Under the pieces are notes generated by a model. The model made no database searches, was not told the origin of the DNA, and was given only the letters and a program-made list of their open reading frames with translations. The position numbers were made by a program, and so were the translations under genes. From Leucobacter sp. OLIS6 (GTDB lineage Bacteria > Actinomycetota > Actinomycetes > Actinomycetales > Microbacteriaceae), in contig NZ_MRAV01000002.1 in NCBI RefSeq assembly GCF_002752355.1, forward strand, positions 1 through 64,000: DNA of 64,000 nucleotides, in the 5' to 3' direction. Positions 1-8,461 of this stretch are shown one piece after another (within the stretch, counting starts at the first letter, position 1; each line of letters starts with the position of its first letter).

Positions 1-1716
1 CCCCCCACCCTGTCCTGGCTCGCGCCCTCGCCCGACGGGCGGCTGCTCGCGCTCGGCGTCTGCACCGACGGCAGCGAGCACCACCGGATCCGCATCGTCG
101 ACGTCGGGACCGGCACGGAGCGCGCCGACTCCCCGCCGCAGACCCTGCACAGCGCCTGGGCCGGGGGCGTGAGCTGGTGGCCCGACAGTCGCGGATTCTC
201 CTTCTTCGCGCTCACCGGCCGACCCGAGGACTTCGCACAGGCCGTGTTCGAGCACCGCATCGGCGGCGGCACGCGGATCGAGGACGTACCGATTCCCGAG
301 GGGTCGCGCGAGTACACCCGTCTGCAGTACTCGGCCGATGGCCGACGGGTCGTCGCGAGCCACCGGCTCGGCAGCCCCGCGCCGGTCGCCGTGCGCGCGC
401 TCGACACCCCGGGCGCGCCCTGGCGGCCGTTCGTCACGGGCCTCCCGCTCGGCCCCGGGGGCACGGTCGCCGGCCACATCGTGGGCGGCGCCTACATCGC
501 GGTCACCGACGTCGACGCCCCGCGGGGGCGCGTCGTCGCGATCCCGCTCGATGCGGAGCACCCCGACGATCCGAGCACCTGGATCGAGCTCGTGCCGCAG
601 GACGACACCGTGCTGCGCGCGATCACTCCGGTGGGCGACCGCCTCCTGCTGCACGGCTTCGACCGCACGGTCGCGTTCGTGCGGATCCTCGGGCTCGACG
701 GACGCGAGCTGCCCGGCGAGCCGAGGCGGGTACCGCTGCCCGGCGAGGGCGCGATCGGATCCCCGTTCTTCGCCCTCACCGCGCTGGCGGCGACTCCGCC
801 CGCGAGCGAGCGGGACGGATACGTCTTCGCGTTCTCCACGCTCACCACCTCGTGGGGCGTGTACCGATATCTGCCGGCGAGCGGCACGCTCGAGACGCTG
901 CGGGCGCCCGGGATCGAGCTCGATGCGACGGTCGAATTCGCCCACGCGACCGCGCTCGACGGCACCGCGATCCCCTTCCACGTGGTGCGTCCGGCGGGCG
1001 CCGATCCGTCGACGCCCGCGCCCGTGCTCGTCTCCGCCTACGGCGCCGCCAACGTGCCGCTGCTCCCGCAGTACCAGGGCGATCTCGCCGCGTTCGTCGC
1101 GGCCGGAGGTACGCTCGTGCAGGCCTATCTGCGGGGCGGCGGCGAACTCGGCAGCGACTGGTTCCGTGGCGCGCACCGCGAGCGCCGGCACGTGCGCGAC
1201 GGCGATCTCGTCGCCGTCGCCGAGCACCTGCTCGCGGTCGGGATCGCGGCGCAGGGCGGGCTCGCGCTCACCGGAGGATCCGACGGCGGGCTCATGTGCG
1301 GAGTCGCCGTGACGACCCGCCCGGACCTCTGGCGGGCGGTGCTGCCTCGGGCGCCCCTGCTCGACCTCATCGGCGGGATCCGCGATCCCTATCTCGAGTT
1401 CGTGATCCGCAAGGCGTGGGGTGATCCCGACGTCGCCGCGGACGTGCGGCGCCTCGCGGGCAACTCGCCGTACGAGCTCGTCGAGCCCGCGCGGTTCCCC
1501 GCGGTGTACGTGCAGGCCGGGGCCACCGATCCCCGCTGCCCGCCCTGGCAGGCGCGCAAGTTCGTCGCGAGGATGCAGGCGGCGCAGCGCGGGGAGGCGC
1601 CGATCCTGCTGCACGTGTTCGAGAACGCCGGGCACGGCGCCGCGACGAGCCCCGAGGTGCTCGCCCAGCAGGATGCCGAGTGGCTGGCGGTGCTCCTCGG
1701 CGAGCTGGGGATCTGA
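1..1716 (+). CDS. Prolyl oligopeptidase family serine peptidase (S9), 5' end outside window
   Basis: The frame is open from the first base, so the start lies upstream; 571 C-terminal residues are visible. The N-terminal part looks like the beta-propeller of S9 peptidases (for example LSWLAPSPDG and GVSWWPDSRGFSFF repeats). The C-terminal part is an alpha/beta hydrolase with a complete triad: the nucleophile Ser in GGSDGG (codon at 1279), Asp in GATDPRCPP (1528) and His in ENAGHGAA (1633). The family cleaves short peptides after proline or basic residues and is usually cytosolic. No signal peptide can be judged because the start is missing. It converges on the PucR regulator gene, with 19 bp between the stops. 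The family call is firm; prolyl oligopeptidase versus oligopeptidase B is not settled. Confidence 0.88.
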   Translation, partial: PPTLSWLAPSPDGRLLALGVCTDGSEHHRIRIVDVGTGTERADSPPQTLHSAWAGGVSWWPDSRGFSFFALTGRPEDFAQAVFEHRIGGGTRIEDVPIPEGSREYTRLQYSADGRRVVASHRLGSPAPVAVRALDTPGAPWRPFVTGLPLGPGGTVAGHIVGGAYIAVTDVDAPRGRVVAIPLDAEHPDDPSTWIELVPQDDTVLRAITPVGDRLLLHGFDRTVAFVRILGLDGRELPGEPRRVPLPGEGAIGSPFFALTALAATPPASERDGYVFAFSTLTTSWGVYRYLPASGTLETLRAPGIELDATVEFAHATALDGTAIPFHVVRPAGADPSTPAPVLVSAYGAANVPLLPQYQGDLAAFVAAGGTLVQAYLRGGGELGSDWFRGAHRERRHVRDGDLVAVAEHLLAVGIAAQGGLALTGGSDGGLMCGVAVTTRPDLWRAVLPRAPLLDLIGGIRDPYLEFVIRKAWGDPDVAADVRRLAGNSPYELVEPARFPAVYVQAGATDPRCPPWQARKFVARMQAAQRGEAPILLHVFENAGHGAATSPEVLAQQDAEWLAVLLGELGI

Positions 1717-1735
1717 GCGCCGAGCGGCGGCCGGT

Positions 1736-3373
1736 TCAGCGGTCCGCGGCGAGGGCGAGCAGGCGCAGCTGCAGCATCGCGGCGAAGCGCGCGTCCGGGT
1801 CGTCGAGGTCGATGAGCCCCACCTCGGTGACGCGGCGCAGCCGGTATCGGAACGTGTTGGTGTGCACGTACATCGCGGCCGAGGCCGCGGCGACGTCGCC
1901 GAACGCGTCGAGCCAGGCGCGGAGCGTGTCGACGAGCGCGCTCTGGTGCTCCTCGTCGTAGGCGGCGAGCCGGGCGATGGCGCCCGACGGGAGGTCCTTG
2001 GCGGGCACGGGGAGCTCGAGCAGCAGCGCCTCGGCGTGCACGTCGTCGAAGCGCACGACCGGCCCGGCGCGATGGGATCCGGACGCCGCCCGCAGCACGC
2101 GCAGCGCGCGGTCCGCGCCCGAACGGGATCGGGCGAGCTCGGCTCCGTCGCGGGCCACGCGGCCGATCCCGACGACGGGCTGCTGAGCGGAGCGCACCCG
2201 GGTGAGGAACTCGGTCGCCAGGCGCACCGCCGATTCGTCGTCGCCGCTCGGGAGCACGCCGTAGGCGACGTCGCCGATCAGACCCGTCACGGCCCGCGGG
2301 TGCGCGAACGCCAGGTGCACCGCGAACGCGTCGGCGACCCGCTTGCGCTCGGCCGCGAGCAGCGCGGGGGAGACGCGGTCGGCCGAGATCCGATCGGGCG
2401 CGGCCGGAGCCGCGTCGACGAGGGTGAGGGCCAGCACGACCATCGCCTCGTCGCGCAGGCCGAGCCGGTGCAGGGTCTCGGGCGCGTCGGTCCCGCCGTC
2501 GAGCGCGGTGCGCAGCAGCCCCGCGCGCCTGCGGCGCTCGGCATCGGCGTCGGTACGCTGCCACACCATGTGCATGGCGACGAGCTTCGCCGCGTCGTGC
2601 AGCGCCTGCAGGTGCTCCTCGCTGAGCGGCTCGGCGGTGCTCACCCAGATCGTGCCGAGCACCTCCTCGCCCGCGCGGACCGCGAGCACGGTGCGCGCGT
2701 CGATCTCGGCGACCAGCTCCGAGACGAGCACCGGCTGCTCGCTGCGCGAGACCTCCTGGAACAGGCCGCGCTCCTCGAGGATCCGGGTGTACTGCGGCGG
2801 CACCGCCTGCACGGGCCCGCGGCCGTCGGGGCCGTCTTGGCGGGCGGAGTAAGCGACGAGACGCGAGTTGCGATCCTCGATCGTGACGGGGAACCCGAGC
2901 AGCGCCGCGATCGCGTTCGCGACCGCGAACAGGTCGCCGGCGAGGATCCCGCCGAAAGTGACGGGCCGGGCGTCGTCGGGGTCACCCGGGGTCATGAGCG
3001 CGCGCAGCAGACCGGCGAGGTGCGCCCAGGCGGTGCCGCGGGTGAGCGACAACACGGCGACGCCCGACTCCGCCGCGGCCGCGGTCACCTCGGGCGAGGC
3101 GACGAACGGCGCGCGGACCACGAGCGCGACCGCGCCGCTCAGGCCGAGCCGGGGCAGCATCCGTACCGCGTCGCCGGCGTCGCGCACGCCGACGCCGAGC
3201 ACGAGCGCACCGCGCGGCGACTCCGGCTCGTCGAGCGGGTCGTGGATCACGATCGCCTCGACGGTGCGCTCGGTGATCTCCCCGGCGACGACGTCGAGCA
3301 GTGTCGTGCCGAACTCCTCGAGCACGCGCGTCAGGCTCGTCTGCGGCCGATGGGTCGCCGGTCGTCCGGTCAT
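1736..3373 (-). CDS. PucR/CdaR-family transcriptional regulator
   Basis: This 545-residue protein has the three-part layout of PucR regulators. Residues about 10-125 form a PucR sensor-like domain (LTRVLEEFGTTLLDVVAG onward). A middle GGDEF-like CdaR segment follows. The C-terminal helix-turn-helix of the HTH_30 type sits at about 485-540 (GDVAAASAAMYVHTNTFRYR, then a RRV motif). Such proteins are DNA-binding activators of purine, amino-acid or sugar-acid catabolism that sense small metabolites. It is the last gene of a minus-strand run, 59 bp after the racemase-type enolase gene, so it probably controls or is co-transcribed with the M20/GNAT/enolase genes. That assignment is by proximity only. 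Confidence 0.85.
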   Translation of the reverse strand: MTGRPATHRPQTSLTRVLEEFGTTLLDVVAGEITERTVEAIVIHDPLDEPESPRGALVLGVGVRDAGDAVRMLPRLGLSGAVALVVRAPFVASPEVTAAAAESGVAVLSLTRGTAWAHLAGLLRALMTPGDPDDARPVTFGGILAGDLFAVANAIAALLGFPVTIEDRNSRLVAYSARQDGPDGRGPVQAVPPQYTRILEERGLFQEVSRSEQPVLVSELVAEIDARTVLAVRAGEEVLGTIWVSTAEPLSEEHLQALHDAAKLVAMHMVWQRTDADAERRRRAGLLRTALDGGTDAPETLHRLGLRDEAMVVLALTLVDAAPAAPDRISADRVSPALLAAERKRVADAFAVHLAFAHPRAVTGLIGDVAYGVLPSGDDESAVRLATEFLTRVRSAQQPVVGIGRVARDGAELARSRSGADRALRVLRAASGSHRAGPVVRFDDVHAEALLLELPVPAKDLPSGAIARLAAYDEEHQSALVDTLRAWLDAFGDVAAASAAMYVHTNTFRYRLRRVTEVGLIDLDDPDARFAAMLQLRLLALAADR

Positions 3374-3432
3374 CTCGCCCTCCAGATCAGCCCTGCGCGG
3401 GTGCGGCTCGTCGCGTGCTCAGCAGCCAGAGG

Positions 3433-4551
3433 CTAGCAGGGCAGGCGATCCCGTCGCACGGTGAACCGGTCGAGCACCTCGGGGATCGGGGTGACGCCGA
3501 GGCCGGGCCCGGTCGGCACGGCGATGCGCCCCCGCTCGAGACGGAACGGCTCGGTGAGGTCCGTCGCGAAGTAGCGCTCCGAGGCGGAGGTGTCGCCCGG
3601 AAGCAGGAAGCCGGGGAGCGCGGCGAGGGCCACGTTCGCAGCCCGGCCGATCCCCGTCTCGAGCATGCCGCCGCACCAGACGGGCACGTCGTGCGCCGAG
3701 CACAGATCGTGGATCCGGCGCGCCTCGAGGTAGCCGCCGACGCGGCCGGGCTTGATGTTGACGATGCGGACGGCGCCGAGCTCGATCGCGGTGGCCGCAG
3801 CCCGCGCGGAGGTGATCGATTCATCGAGGCAGATGGGGGTCGTGATCTCGCGGGCGAGCGCCGCGTGGCCGAGCAGATCGTCGGCGGGCAGCGGCTGCTC
3901 GAGCAGCGTGAGGTCGAACGCGTCGAGCTTCGCGAGCAGGCGCGCGTCGCTGCGGCGGTAGGCGGCGTTCGCGTCGACCTGCAGGTCGATGTCGCCGAAG
4001 CGCTCGCGCACGGCGCGCACGGGATCCAGGTCCCAGCCCGGCTCGATCTTGAGCTTGATGCGGACGTAGCCCGCGTCGAGCGATGCCGCGACCGTGTCGA
4101 GCAGCTGATCGATCGTGTCGGTGATGCCGAGCGAGACGCCGCACGGCACCGACTCCCGCACCGCGCCGAGCGCCGAGGCGAACGAGACGCCCCGGGCGCG
4201 CAACTGCGCGTCGAGGATCGCGGTCTCGAGCGCCGACTTCGCGAGCCGGTGCTCTTTGAACGGGGCGAGCGCGGGGGCGACCCGGTGCGCGTCGAACGCG
4301 TCGCCGAGATCGCGCTGCGCCTTGCGCAGCGCCGGGACGAAGAAGTCCCGGATCACGGCTGCGGCGCCCTCCGTGTACTCCGACGAGTAGAGCGGGGCCT
4401 CGCTGGCACCGCACTCTCCCCAGCCCTCGGCCTCGTCGGTCTCGGCGCGCACCACGAGCACCTGGCGCACCGTCTCGGTGCCGAACGAGGTGCGGAACGG
4501 GGTCACGAGCGGCATCTCGACGACGCGGGTCTCGAACGCTGCGAGCTTCAT
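3433..4551 (-). CDS. Enolase-superfamily o-succinylbenzoate synthase / N-succinylamino acid racemase
   Basis: This 372-residue muconate-lactonizing-subgroup protein keeps the catalytic set: a KLK lysine pair at about residue 163 (IKLKIEPGWD), metal ligands Asp in LQVDANAAYRR (about 190), Glu in LEQPLPADD (about 217) and Asp in CLDESI (about 242), and the second catalytic Lys in NIKPGRVGG (about 265). The ATG at 4551 overlaps the GNAT stop (ATGA), which fixes the start; the open frame continues upstream without support. Members of this OSBS/NSAR subfamily are often promiscuous. With a GNAT acyltransferase and an M20 hydrolase in the same operon, and no other men genes nearby, the N-succinylamino acid racemase role is favoured over menaquinone synthesis. 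This is an inference from context. Confidence 0.85.
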   Translation of the reverse strand: MKLAAFETRVVEMPLVTPFRTSFGTETVRQVLVVRAETDEAEGWGECGASEAPLYSSEYTEGAAAVIRDFFVPALRKAQRDLGDAFDAHRVAPALAPFKEHRLAKSALETAILDAQLRARGVSFASALGAVRESVPCGVSLGITDTIDQLLDTVAASLDAGYVRIKLKIEPGWDLDPVRAVRERFGDIDLQVDANAAYRRSDARLLAKLDAFDLTLLEQPLPADDLLGHAALAREITTPICLDESITSARAAATAIELGAVRIVNIKPGRVGGYLEARRIHDLCSAHDVPVWCGGMLETGIGRAANVALAALPGFLLPGDTSASERYFATDLTEPFRLERGRIAVPTGPGLGVTPIPEVLDRFTVRRDRLPC

Positions 4552-5372
4552 GGGGTCTCCTGCTTCTCTGCGGGGGTCTGAGCGGCCGCCGGCGGAGCGG
4601 TCGATGCGGCCGCCGGGATGACCAGGTAGTGCCCGTCGCGGGCGAACCCGATCACGGCGGCACCGGCCGCCATGCGCGCGCCGAGTTCGCGGCGCAGATC
4701 GAGCCGCCACTCGGCGGCGCGCAGCGGGTCGTCGAGCCGGAGCGCCTCGACATCGGCGGGCACCGGGATCCGGATCGCGCCCGGCGGAAGCGTGACGACC
4801 CGCTCGCTGTACGTGGGCAGTGGGCGGTCGAGATGCCAGCGGACGAGCAGCCGGTCGCTCGCGTCGCCGCGGTTCACGTCGTCGTCCATCTGGCCGTAGA
4901 AGTCGGTGAGGTACTCGACCGGCTCCGCCCCCAGCTTCGCCAGGTTGAACACGGCGTTGCGGCGGATCAGGGGATCGAAGGTCCAGGTCATGCTGCGCAT
5001 GCCGCGCCCGAGCGCCCACGCGCGCTGCCGCAGTTTGAGCGCGAGCCCGATGCTGCGCCCCTGCGCGCTCGCCGTCACCCCCGCGATATGGCTGTGGAAG
5101 TTCGCGGTGTCGGGCGGCGAGCAGAACCCGAAGCAGGCGCCGAGCAGTTCGTCGCCGTCGAACGCGCCGAACACCGGGTTGCCCGACTTCGCGAGCGCGC
5201 GCAGCAGATCGGCCGTGACCGGGGTGCCGGCGGGCCCGGTGCGCCAGACGGCCTCGTAGAGGCGCTGCACCGCCGTGAGCGACCGCATGTCGTCGAGCTC
5301 GCGGATCGCGATGCCCGAGCGCTGCTCGGCGAGGCGGGCATCGGCCTCGGGGCGAGGCGCGTCGCTACGCAC
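4548..5372 (-). CDS. GNAT-family acyltransferase (COG3375 type), putative amino-acid N-succinyltransferase
   Basis: This 274-residue protein is larger than a typical single-domain GNAT. It resembles the COG3375 'predicted GNAT superfamily' group: an N-terminal segment IREL..MRSLTAVQRLYEAVW, the acetyl-CoA-binding region around HIAGVTASAQGRSIGLALKL (residues about 95-115), and the family motif MTWTFDPLIRRNAVFNLAKL. It overlaps the enolase gene downstream (ATGA) and the M20 gene upstream (8 bp), so the three are translationally coupled. In Geobacillus kaustophilus a homologous gene set supplies a succinyl-CoA:amino acid N-succinyltransferase that works with NSAR and an M20 desuccinylase. The same role is proposed here; the acyl donor and substrate cannot be read from sequence. 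Confidence 0.75.
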   Translation of the reverse strand: MRSDAPRPEADARLAEQRSGIAIRELDDMRSLTAVQRLYEAVWRTGPAGTPVTADLLRALAKSGNPVFGAFDGDELLGACFGFCSPPDTANFHSHIAGVTASAQGRSIGLALKLRQRAWALGRGMRSMTWTFDPLIRRNAVFNLAKLGAEPVEYLTDFYGQMDDDVNRGDASDRLLVRWHLDRPLPTYSERVVTLPPGAIRIPVPADVEALRLDDPLRAAEWRLDLRRELGARMAAGAAVIGFARDGHYLVIPAAASTAPPAAAQTPAEKQETP

Positions 5373-6582
5373 GGTCGATCCGTTCGCCGGGCCCGGTGCC
5401 GGCGGCGCCGGTTTCCGTATCGGTGCCGGTTCCGGTTCCGGCGCCGGTTCCGGTGTCGACGAGCAGTTCGGCGACGAGCGCCGAGAGCAGCCGCGCCCGG
5501 GGTTCGAGCTCGGACACGATCACGTGCTCGTCGTCCGCGTGCGCGCCGCCGCCGACGGCGCCGAGCCCGTCGAGGGTGGGCGTGCCGACCCCCGCGGTGA
5601 AGTTGCCGTCGGACGCGCCGCCCACGGCGATCGACTCGAGCGGGCCGAGGCCGAGCTCGTCGGCGATCCGACTGATGCGCGCGAACAGCGCCCGGGACGA
5701 CCGGAGGTCGAGCGGCGGGCGGTTCACTCCGCCGAGCACCTCGACGGAGGCACCGGGCAGATGGGCCGCGAGCGCGCCGATCTCGGCGTGCACGCGCTGC
5801 TGCTCGGCGGCGGAGGTCGCGCGCACGTCGACGGCGAAGTGCCCGCGCGCGGGCACGGTGTTCGACGTGGTCCCGGCCTCGGCGCGGGTCATGGTGACGG
5901 TCGTCCCGATCCCGGGCGCCCCGATCCCCGCGACCGCCTGCACCTGATGCGCCAGTTCGAGGGTCGCGTTGACACCCCGCTCGGGTTCGAGGCCCGCGTG
6001 CGCGGCGCGGCCCCGTACATGCACCTCGTATCGCGAGACGCCCTTGCGCTCCGTCTTCAGCGCGCCCCCGGGGGCGGCGGCCTCGAGCACGAGGGCGGCG
6101 GCGCAGCCTCGCGCCTCGTCCTCGATGAGCGCGCGCGAGGTCGGGGATCCGGGCTCCTCGTCGCCCGTGATGAGCAGGGAGACCCCGTCGGGGGACGGGA
6201 GCGCGGCGATGGCGTGGAACGCCATGACGATCCCGGCCTTCATGTCGAAGGACCCCGGGCCGGTGAGCCGACCGTCGCGGACCTCCGCCGGGTGCGCGGG
6301 CAGGGAGCCGACGGGCCAGACGGTGTCGTGGTGGCCGAGCAGCAGCACGCGGGGGGTGCCGCCGAAGCGCCAGCGCAGGTGGGTGACCCCGTCGATCTCG
6401 ATCCGTTCGGCGCGGCGGCCGAGCAAGCGGGAGCCGAGGCCGTCCACGGCGTCGGCGCTGCGCGCGACCGCGGCGAGGTCGTCGGAGGGCGACTCGCAGC
6501 GGACCAGCTCGAGCACCTCGTCGGTCATCGTTGCGACGTCGAGGAGCCCGTCGCGCAGGACGGGTGCTGGGCGTGCGGGCAT
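5365..6582 (-). CDS. M20-family metallopeptidase / amidohydrolase (ArgE/DapE/CPG2-like)
   Basis: This 405-residue protein has the M20 two-metal site. The sequence shows GHHDTVWPVG (His and catalytic Asp), GSFDMKAGIV (bridging Asp), TGDEEPGS (catalytic Glu-Glu), SDGNFTAGVG, and a C-terminal HADDEHV ligand. The central dimerisation domain starts near RKGVSRYEVHVRGRAAHAG. It is first in the operon and overlaps the GNAT gene by 8 bp. In the proposed pathway it would hydrolyse N-succinyl-L-amino acids after racemisation. A glutamate carboxypeptidase (CPG2) activity is the main alternative. A short run of GT/ET codons near the C-terminus (positions about 5400-5460) encodes a low-complexity tail of Thr and Gly. 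Confidence 0.85.
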   Translation of the reverse strand: MPARPAPVLRDGLLDVATMTDEVLELVRCESPSDDLAAVARSADAVDGLGSRLLGRRAERIEIDGVTHLRWRFGGTPRVLLLGHHDTVWPVGSLPAHPAEVRDGRLTGPGSFDMKAGIVMAFHAIAALPSPDGVSLLITGDEEPGSPTSRALIEDEARGCAAALVLEAAAPGGALKTERKGVSRYEVHVRGRAAHAGLEPERGVNATLELAHQVQAVAGIGAPGIGTTVTMTRAEAGTTSNTVPARGHFAVDVRATSAAEQQRVHAEIGALAAHLPGASVEVLGGVNRPPLDLRSSRALFARISRIADELGLGPLESIAVGGASDGNFTAGVGTPTLDGLGAVGGGAHADDEHVIVSELEPRARLLSALVAELLVDTGTGAGTGTGTDTETGAAGTGPGERIDRA

Positions 6583-6717
6583 CGGTGCTCCTCGGATCGT
6601 GAACGCGGTGCCACCATCCTGCTGAGCATCGAGCGCGTTCGTTCCGTCCGGAGGTCCGAAAAAGCGGGGTCGGGTTGGGTGGAGGCGATGAACGCGCCGC
6701 GCGCGGAGCCCTCGGGA

Positions 6718-7440
6718 CTACCCGATCGAGGAGACGCCGAGCGCGGTGCCGACGGCGTAGGTGACGGCGACCGCGATGCCGCCGAACAGCAGTTGGCGCA
6801 GGGCCCCGAGCGCCCGGTTCTTGCGGGTGAACGAGGCCGCGAGCCCGCCGGCGAGCAGCAGGCCGGCGCCGCCGAAGGCGAGGCCGCTCCACAGCGTGCC
6901 GAATCCGAAGAGGAACGGCAGGATCGGGATCAGCGCACCGATGCTGAATGCGATGAACGACGAGATCGCCGCGACCCACGGCGACGGCTTCTCCTCCGGG
7001 TGCAGCCCGAGCTCGTGCGCGAGGTGCACGCGCAGCGCCCGCTCGTGATCGCCGTGCACCTGCGACGCCGCCTGCTTCGCGGTCGGCTCGTCCATGCCGA
7101 GCCCGGCGAACAGCGCGGCGAGCTCCGCCTCCTCGCCGACGGGGTTGCGCTCGAGCGCGGCGCGTTCGGTCAGCACCTCCGCGTCGAGCTGCTCGTTCTG
7201 GGTGCGCACCGAGGTGAACTCGCCGAGGGCCATCGAGATCGCGCCCGCGATGAGGCCCGAGATGCCGGTGATCGCGACGATGCCCGGCGCGGCGCCGGCG
7301 GCGGCGATGCCGGTGATGAGTCCGAGGTTCGAGACGAGCCCGTCCATCGCGCCGAACACGGAGGCGCGCAGCCAGCCCGACGAGACGTCGGCGTGGCTGT
7401 GGTCGTAGTCGTGCGGACGTGAGATATCGACGTCTGACAT
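6718..7440 (-). CDS. VIT1/CCC1-family iron/manganese transporter
   Basis: This 240-residue membrane protein has the VIT1/CCC1 pattern: an N-terminal helix with GAMDGLVSNLGLITGIAAAG, then SGLIAGAISMALGEFTSVRTQ, a cytosolic charged section (about residues 85-150, rich in Glu and His, typical of the metal-binding loop), and three further hydrophobic segments ending in AVAVTYAVGTALG. VIT family proteins move Fe2+ or Mn2+ out of the cytosol or into stores. The gene stands alone on the minus strand next to the iron-uptake operon, which fits iron homeostasis. I saw no clear iron box immediately upstream. Confidence 0.85.
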   Translation of the reverse strand: MSDVDISRPHDYDHSHADVSSGWLRASVFGAMDGLVSNLGLITGIAAAGAAPGIVAITGISGLIAGAISMALGEFTSVRTQNEQLDAEVLTERAALERNPVGEEAELAALFAGLGMDEPTAKQAASQVHGDHERALRVHLAHELGLHPEEKPSPWVAAISSFIAFSIGALIPILPFLFGFGTLWSGLAFGGAGLLLAGGLAASFTRKNRALGALRQLLFGGIAVAVTYAVGTALGVSSIG

Positions 7441-7606
7441 GGCTCCTCATCGGGGATTCTCGGGCGGGGACGGTCAACCGTAACAAGCCTCGCGAGAGAG
7501 TGAGAACCCCCAATTCAGGGGCTGCCGAGCCGGATCCTCGACTTCGTCCAGACGTAATCCGAGGTCCGTCGCGACTGCCCGGTCCCGGCCCCGGGACGGC
7601 CTCGGT

Positions 7607-8461
7607 TCAGGCTGCTGCGCGCCGCTCGGCGGCCGCCGCGAGCCCGCGCCGCGCGATCACCATGGGCGCCCCGGTCTCGGGGTCCGGTTCGACCCGGCAG
7701 GGCAGCCCGTAGACCTCCTCGACGAGATCCGAGGTGAGCACCTCGGCGGGCGCGCCCGATGCGACGACCTCGCCCTCGCGCATCACCACGAGGTTGCTCG
7801 CGTAGCGCGCGGCCTGGTTGAGGTCGTGCAGCACGACGACGATCGTCCGTCCGTGCGCGGCCCGCAGCCGCTCGAACAGCTCGAGCAGGGCGTACTGATG
7901 GGCGATGTCGAGGTAGGTGGTCGGCTCGTCGAGCAGGAGCAGCGGGGTCTCCTGAGCGAGCGCCATGGCGAGCCAGACGCGCTGGCGCTGCCCGCCGGAG
8001 AGTTCGTCGACGAGCCGGCCGGACAGTTCGGTGGTGCCGGTCGCGTCGAGCGCGCGGACCACCGCGGCCTCATCGGCCGCCGACCAGCGATCGAAGAGTC
8101 GCTGGTGCGGGTGCCTGCCGCGCGCGATGAGGTCGGCGACGCGGATTCCCTCGGGCGCGATCGAGGTCTGGGGGAGAAGCCCGAGACGTCGAGCCAGTTC
8201 CTTTGCGGGCAGGTCGAGGATCTCGCGCCCGTCCAGTAGCACGGAGCCGCTCTCGCGCGGGAGGATCCGGGCGAGCGCGCGGAGCAGGGTCGACTTGCCG
8301 CACGCGTTCGGCCCGATCACCGCGGTGAAGGAGCCGTCACGGATCGACAGATCGACCCCGGTGCAGATCATCCGGCCGTCGTAGCCCACGGTGAGGCCGG
8401 CGGCGGTGAGCGCATTCGCTCCGTCGGGCGCGTGCAGCGGGTCCGGTTCGCGGTTCTTCAT
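7607..8461 (-). CDS. Iron-siderophore ABC transporter ATP-binding protein (FecE/FepC type)
   Basis: This 284-residue ATPase has Walker A GPNACGKSTLLRAL, Q-loop LGLLPQTS, signature LSGGQRQRVWLAMAL, Walker B LLLLDEPTTYLDI and an H-loop VLHDLNQA, the classic pattern for ferric siderophore and B12 importers. It is the last gene of the operon. Its ATG overlaps the permease stop (ATGA at 8458-8461), showing translational coupling. It should energise the two FecCD-type permeases encoded upstream at the cytoplasmic face of the membrane. Confidence 0.92.
   Translation of the reverse strand: MKNREPDPLHAPDGANALTAAGLTVGYDGRMICTGVDLSIRDGSFTAVIGPNACGKSTLLRALARILPRESGSVLLDGREILDLPAKELARRLGLLPQTSIAPEGIRVADLIARGRHPHQRLFDRWSAADEAAVVRALDATGTTELSGRLVDELSGGQRQRVWLAMALAQETPLLLLDEPTTYLDIAHQYALLELFERLRAAHGRTIVVVLHDLNQAARYASNLVVMREGEVVASGAPAEVLTSDLVEEVYGLPCRVEPDPETGAPMVIARRGLAAAAERRAAA

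Noticed and set aside
5390-5460. Tandem GGTTCCGGCGCC-type repeats in the M20 gene 3' end as a minisatellite
   Set aside because: They are in frame and encode a low-complexity Gly/Thr tail of the peptidase; no separate element is needed.
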